DNA of 8,080 bases from Cyanobacteria bacterium OH_PDB_112. GTDB taxonomy: Bacteria; Cyanobacteriota; Vampirovibrionia; Gastranaerophilales; CAJFVJ01. Numbering within the stretch: position 1 is the first letter of the stretch; each line of letters starts with the position of its first letter. Positions 6,114-8,080 of this stretch are shown in pieces. The DNA is taken from positions 1 through 8,080 of the forward strand of contig JAEWLZ010000224.1 of assembly GCA_023457295.1 (NCBI GenBank), in the 5' to 3' direction. The notes under the pieces were generated by a model. The model ran no database searches, had not been told where the DNA came from, and saw only the letters and a list, made by a program, of their open reading frames with translations. The position numbers were made by a program, and so were the translations under genes.

Positions 6114-7523
6114 TTATTCTCCTTTGATTTTTTGAAGTTGTCTATTAACCCATCCGATAAAATTTTCTTGTTTGGCTCTTGATATCGCAAGAGAATTTTC
6201 GGGAACATCTTTGGTTATAACAGAACCTGCTGCGATAGTTGAGTTTTTTCCTATCTCGACAGGAGCAACCAAAACGCTGTTAGAACCTGTTTTTACACCG
6301 TCATTTAAAATGGTTTTATTTTTTTCTTTTGTTATGGCGTTATAATTTGCAGTTATTGTTCCTGCGCCTATGTTTACGTTTTCACCGAGTTCAGCATCTC
6401 CTATGTAGCTTAGATGCGCTGCGTTAGTATTTGAAGATATTTTAGATTTTTTAATCTCGACAAAATTGCCTATTCGTACATTTTTACCTATTTTTGCATT
6501 GTCTCTTATGTGAGCAAAAGGTCCTATACAAGAATCTGAAGCTATTTCGACGTTTGAAATTTTTGACTGGATTATTTTTACATTTTCACCTGTTTCTACA
6601 TTTCCTTCAATGAAGGTATTTGGACCGATTATATTATTTCTGCCGAGAGAATTTTCGCCTTCTATACAGACATTTGGATAAATAATCGTATCCGCTTCGA
6701 TTGAAGTTTCCGGAGAAATAAAAGTTGTTTCAGATGAATAAATACTTACGCCATTGTCCAAAAGTTTTTTGATGGTTTTATCATTAAGCATTTTGGTTGC
6801 TTGCATAAGATGCTCTTTTGAGTTTATGCCGAAGCTTTGAGTGTTATCTTCCAAAATGAAAGCATTAGTATTAAGACCTTTTTGTACAGCCCATTCAACG
6901 ATGTCTGTCAAATAATATTCATTTTGGCTGTTATTGGATTTTAAAGTAGAAAAAGCAGGTAATATTTTTTGCCAATTCAAACAATAAACACCCGTATTTA
7001 CTTCTTTTACAAGTTTTTGCTCTGTTGTTGCGTCTTTTTCTTCAACTATTTTTTCAAGTTTGCCGTTGTTTTTAATTATGCGTCCATAATTTGTAGGATT
7101 TTCAAAAATAGTTGAAAGTACTGTCAAATCTGACTTTTGGTTATTATGGAAATCACAAAGCGCATCAAGTGTTTCGGCAGTCAAAAGAGGTGTATCTCCG
7201 CAAAGAATAAGAATATTTCCTTCAAAGCCTGATAATTCCGGAATTGCCATAGATACAGCATGACCTGTTCCTAGTTGAGGAGATTGAATTACTGTACTCA
7301 CTGTACAGTGGCAATAATTTTTTTCAATTACTTCATCCACCAACTCTGATTTATGACCTGTGATAATGACAGACCCTTCGATATCTTTTACTTTTAAAGT
7401 TTCATTTATTACCCGTTCAATTAAAGATAATCCCTGAATTTTATGAAGAACTTTCGGAAGCTCAGATTTCATTCGAGTTCCTTTTCCGGCCGCTAAAATT
7501 ACTGCTTTTGTTTTGATAGTCAT
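6114..7523 (-). CDS. glmU: Bifunctional GlmU: GlcN-1-P acetyltransferase / GlcNAc-1-P uridylyltransferase
   Basis: Catalyses the last two steps to UDP-GlcNAc, the precursor of peptidoglycan and, where present, lipopolysaccharide. The 469 residues are of normal length. The N-terminal uridylyltransferase (about 1-235) has the nucleotide-binding signature AAGKGTRMKSELPKVLH (11-27), QLGTGHAV (83-90), the metal-binding Asp110 in LCGDTPLL, NTGVY (176-180) and Asn234 in FGINSKEHL. After a linker, the C-terminal left-handed beta-helix (about 265-455) is built of hexapeptide repeats. It carries GNFVEIKKS (352-360), the likely catalytic base His370 in AAHLSYIGDAE, GAGTITANYN (386-395) and ALVA/SRA-type motifs near the end. 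All key residues I can place are present, so both activities are expected. The ATG at 7523 is preceded by AGGA seven bases upstream, inside the end of purD. The gap to purD is two bases. Confidence 0.97.
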   Translation of the reverse strand: MTIKTKAVILAAGKGTRMKSELPKVLHKIQGLSLIERVINETLKVKDIEGSVIITGHKSELVDEVIEKNYCHCTVSTVIQSPQLGTGHAVSMAIPELSGFEGNILILCGDTPLLTAETLDALCDFHNNQKSDLTVLSTIFENPTNYGRIIKNNGKLEKIVEEKDATTEQKLVKEVNTGVYCLNWQKILPAFSTLKSNNSQNEYYLTDIVEWAVQKGLNTNAFILEDNTQSFGINSKEHLMQATKMLNDKTIKKLLDNGVSIYSSETTFISPETSIEADTIIYPNVCIEGENSLGRNNIIGPNTFIEGNVETGENVKIIQSKISNVEIASDSCIGPFAHIRDNAKIGKNVRIGNFVEIKKSKISSNTNAAHLSYIGDAELGENVNIGAGTITANYNAITKEKNKTILNDGVKTGSNSVLVAPVEIGKNSTIAAGSVITKDVPENSLAISRAKQENFIGWVNRQLQKIKGE

Positions 7524-7525
7524 TT

Positions 7526-8080
7526 TTATTTCCTAATGAATTTACTTTGTCCTATATCGTGTCTGTATTTTTTGCCGTCAAAATTTATAGCATTTGCAGC
7601 ATCATAGAGTTTTTCGACAGATGAAGAAAGAGTTGAGCCAAGTGCCGTCAAAGAAAGTACTTGACCTCCATCGACAGTTTTTTCCAAATATCGATTTTGA
7701 GTTACTTTATTGTAAAAAATTAGCAAATCATCATCTTCTTCCATTCCATCTTCTATTTCGATAGCATTTCCTTTTTCAAAATCCGCAGGATAAGGACCTT
7801 GAGTCAGCATAATACTTGCTGCTGAAATATTTTCAAATTCAATGCTTTGGTATTCTTCGTTTAAAGTTCCTATTGCGCAATAATAATAAACCCTTGCCAT
7901 ATCTTCTTTTATCAAAGGCAAAATAGTCTGAGTTTCTATGTTTCCGATATCAGAATCAAGTTCTGTAAGCTCGATTTGCCCGTTAGTATATAGCTTCATT
8001 TTAAAAGTTAAAATGCCGTAAAATGGCATTTTGTCGGTGGCAAGTCCGTCTAGCGCAGGGAAAACAATAGTATTAGCTAT
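7526..8080 (-). CDS. purD: PurD-like phosphoribosylamine-glycine ligase, divergent, 5' end outside the window
   Basis: C-terminal part of an ATP-grasp ligase of the GAR synthetase family, which joins phosphoribosylamine and glycine in purine synthesis. The frame stays open through the window edge, and the 17 codons before the Met at 8029 read IANTIVFPALDGLATDK, matching family sequence. That Met is thus internal, and 184 residues are visible. Family resemblance includes MPFYGILTF, ELDSDIGNIETQTILPLI (aligning with the usual EFNxRFGDPETQxxLPLL), QGPYPADFEKG, GGQVLSLTALG and the ending AINFDGKKYRHDIG. The signature RFGDPE reads DIGNIE: the metal-site Glu is kept and Asn becomes Asp, but the usual Arg, Asp and Pro are changed. 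The typical VFHAGT reads IFYNKV. It may be a lineage-specific but working PurD, or a paralogue with a changed role; the missing N-terminal half would help decide. It is two bases from glmU and probably shares its transcript. Confidence 0.75.
   Translation of the reverse strand: MANTIVFPALDGLATDKMPFYGILTFKMKLYTNGQIELTELDSDIGNIETQTILPLIKEDMARVYYYCAIGTLNEEYQSIEFENISAASIMLTQGPYPADFEKGNAIEIEDGMEEDDDLLIFYNKVTQNRYLEKTVDGGQVLSLTALGSTLSSSVEKLYDAANAINFDGKKYRHDIGQSKFIRK

Noticed and set aside
7299..7310. Perfect 12-base palindrome CACTGTACAGTG, with a repeated ACTGTAC just before
   Set aside because: It lies inside glmU and encodes ordinary protein (HCTVSTV region), far from any start; probably chance.
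7526..8029. ATG at 8029 as the start of the purD-like gene, giving a 167-residue protein
   Set aside because: The 17 codons upstream stay open and match the family (VFPALDG), so the Met is internal and the gene continues past 8080.
8010..8032. Inverted repeat AAAATGCC/GGCATTTT with a 7-base loop
   Set aside because: It lies within conserved purD-like coding (KMPFYGILTF), and the downstream T run is too short for a terminator on either strand.

Overview
The window is an AT-rich bacterial chromosome segment with dense, mostly housekeeping genes and one flagellin gene. The primary sigma factor, primase and flagellin are clearly bacterial. Several features, such as the TPIGKEEDSRLGDFIE and LSPRERDVLRLRFG stretches of the sigma factor, resemble cyanobacterial-type sigma factors. 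With the low GC, the absence of photosynthetic genes and the presence of a flagellin, this makes a non-photosynthetic cyanobacterial relative (Melainabacteria/Vampirovibrionia, for example Gastranaerophilales) my best guess. This is inference from remembered family sequences, not a search; a Firmicutes-like lineage is the main alternative.

Left part, plus strand (2-3835): a tightly coupled run of three genes. It holds the 3' part of an HD-domain dGTPase (dgt), a complete DNA primase (dnaG) and the primary sigma factor (rpoD). dgt and dnaG overlap by one base and dnaG and rpoD by 17 bases. The run ends in a strong intrinsic terminator at 3856-3888. It is a version of the macromolecular-synthesis operon, joining dNTP control, replication priming and transcription initiation.

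Middle (3836-5103): a gene-free stretch of 341 bases rich in AT runs, dyads and an imperfect tandem repeat leads into a compact 290-residue flagellin with a strong ribosome binding site. A two-way terminator at 5066-5099 separates it from the converging genes on the other strand.

Right part, minus strand (5104-8080): an operon read right to left. It holds the 3' part of a divergent purD-like gene, then glmU (UDP-GlcNAc synthesis), then prs (PRPP synthesis). The gaps are 2 and 23 bases. PRPP from Prs feeds the purine pathway in which PurD acts, and GlmU supplies the cell-wall precursor.

I found no insertion sequence, CRISPR array, tRNA, rRNA or obviously new system. The points most worth a second look are the unusual signature of the purD-like protein, the changed TLR5-recognition segment and extended N-terminus of the flagellin, and the cluster of overlapping dyads upstream of the flagellin gene.
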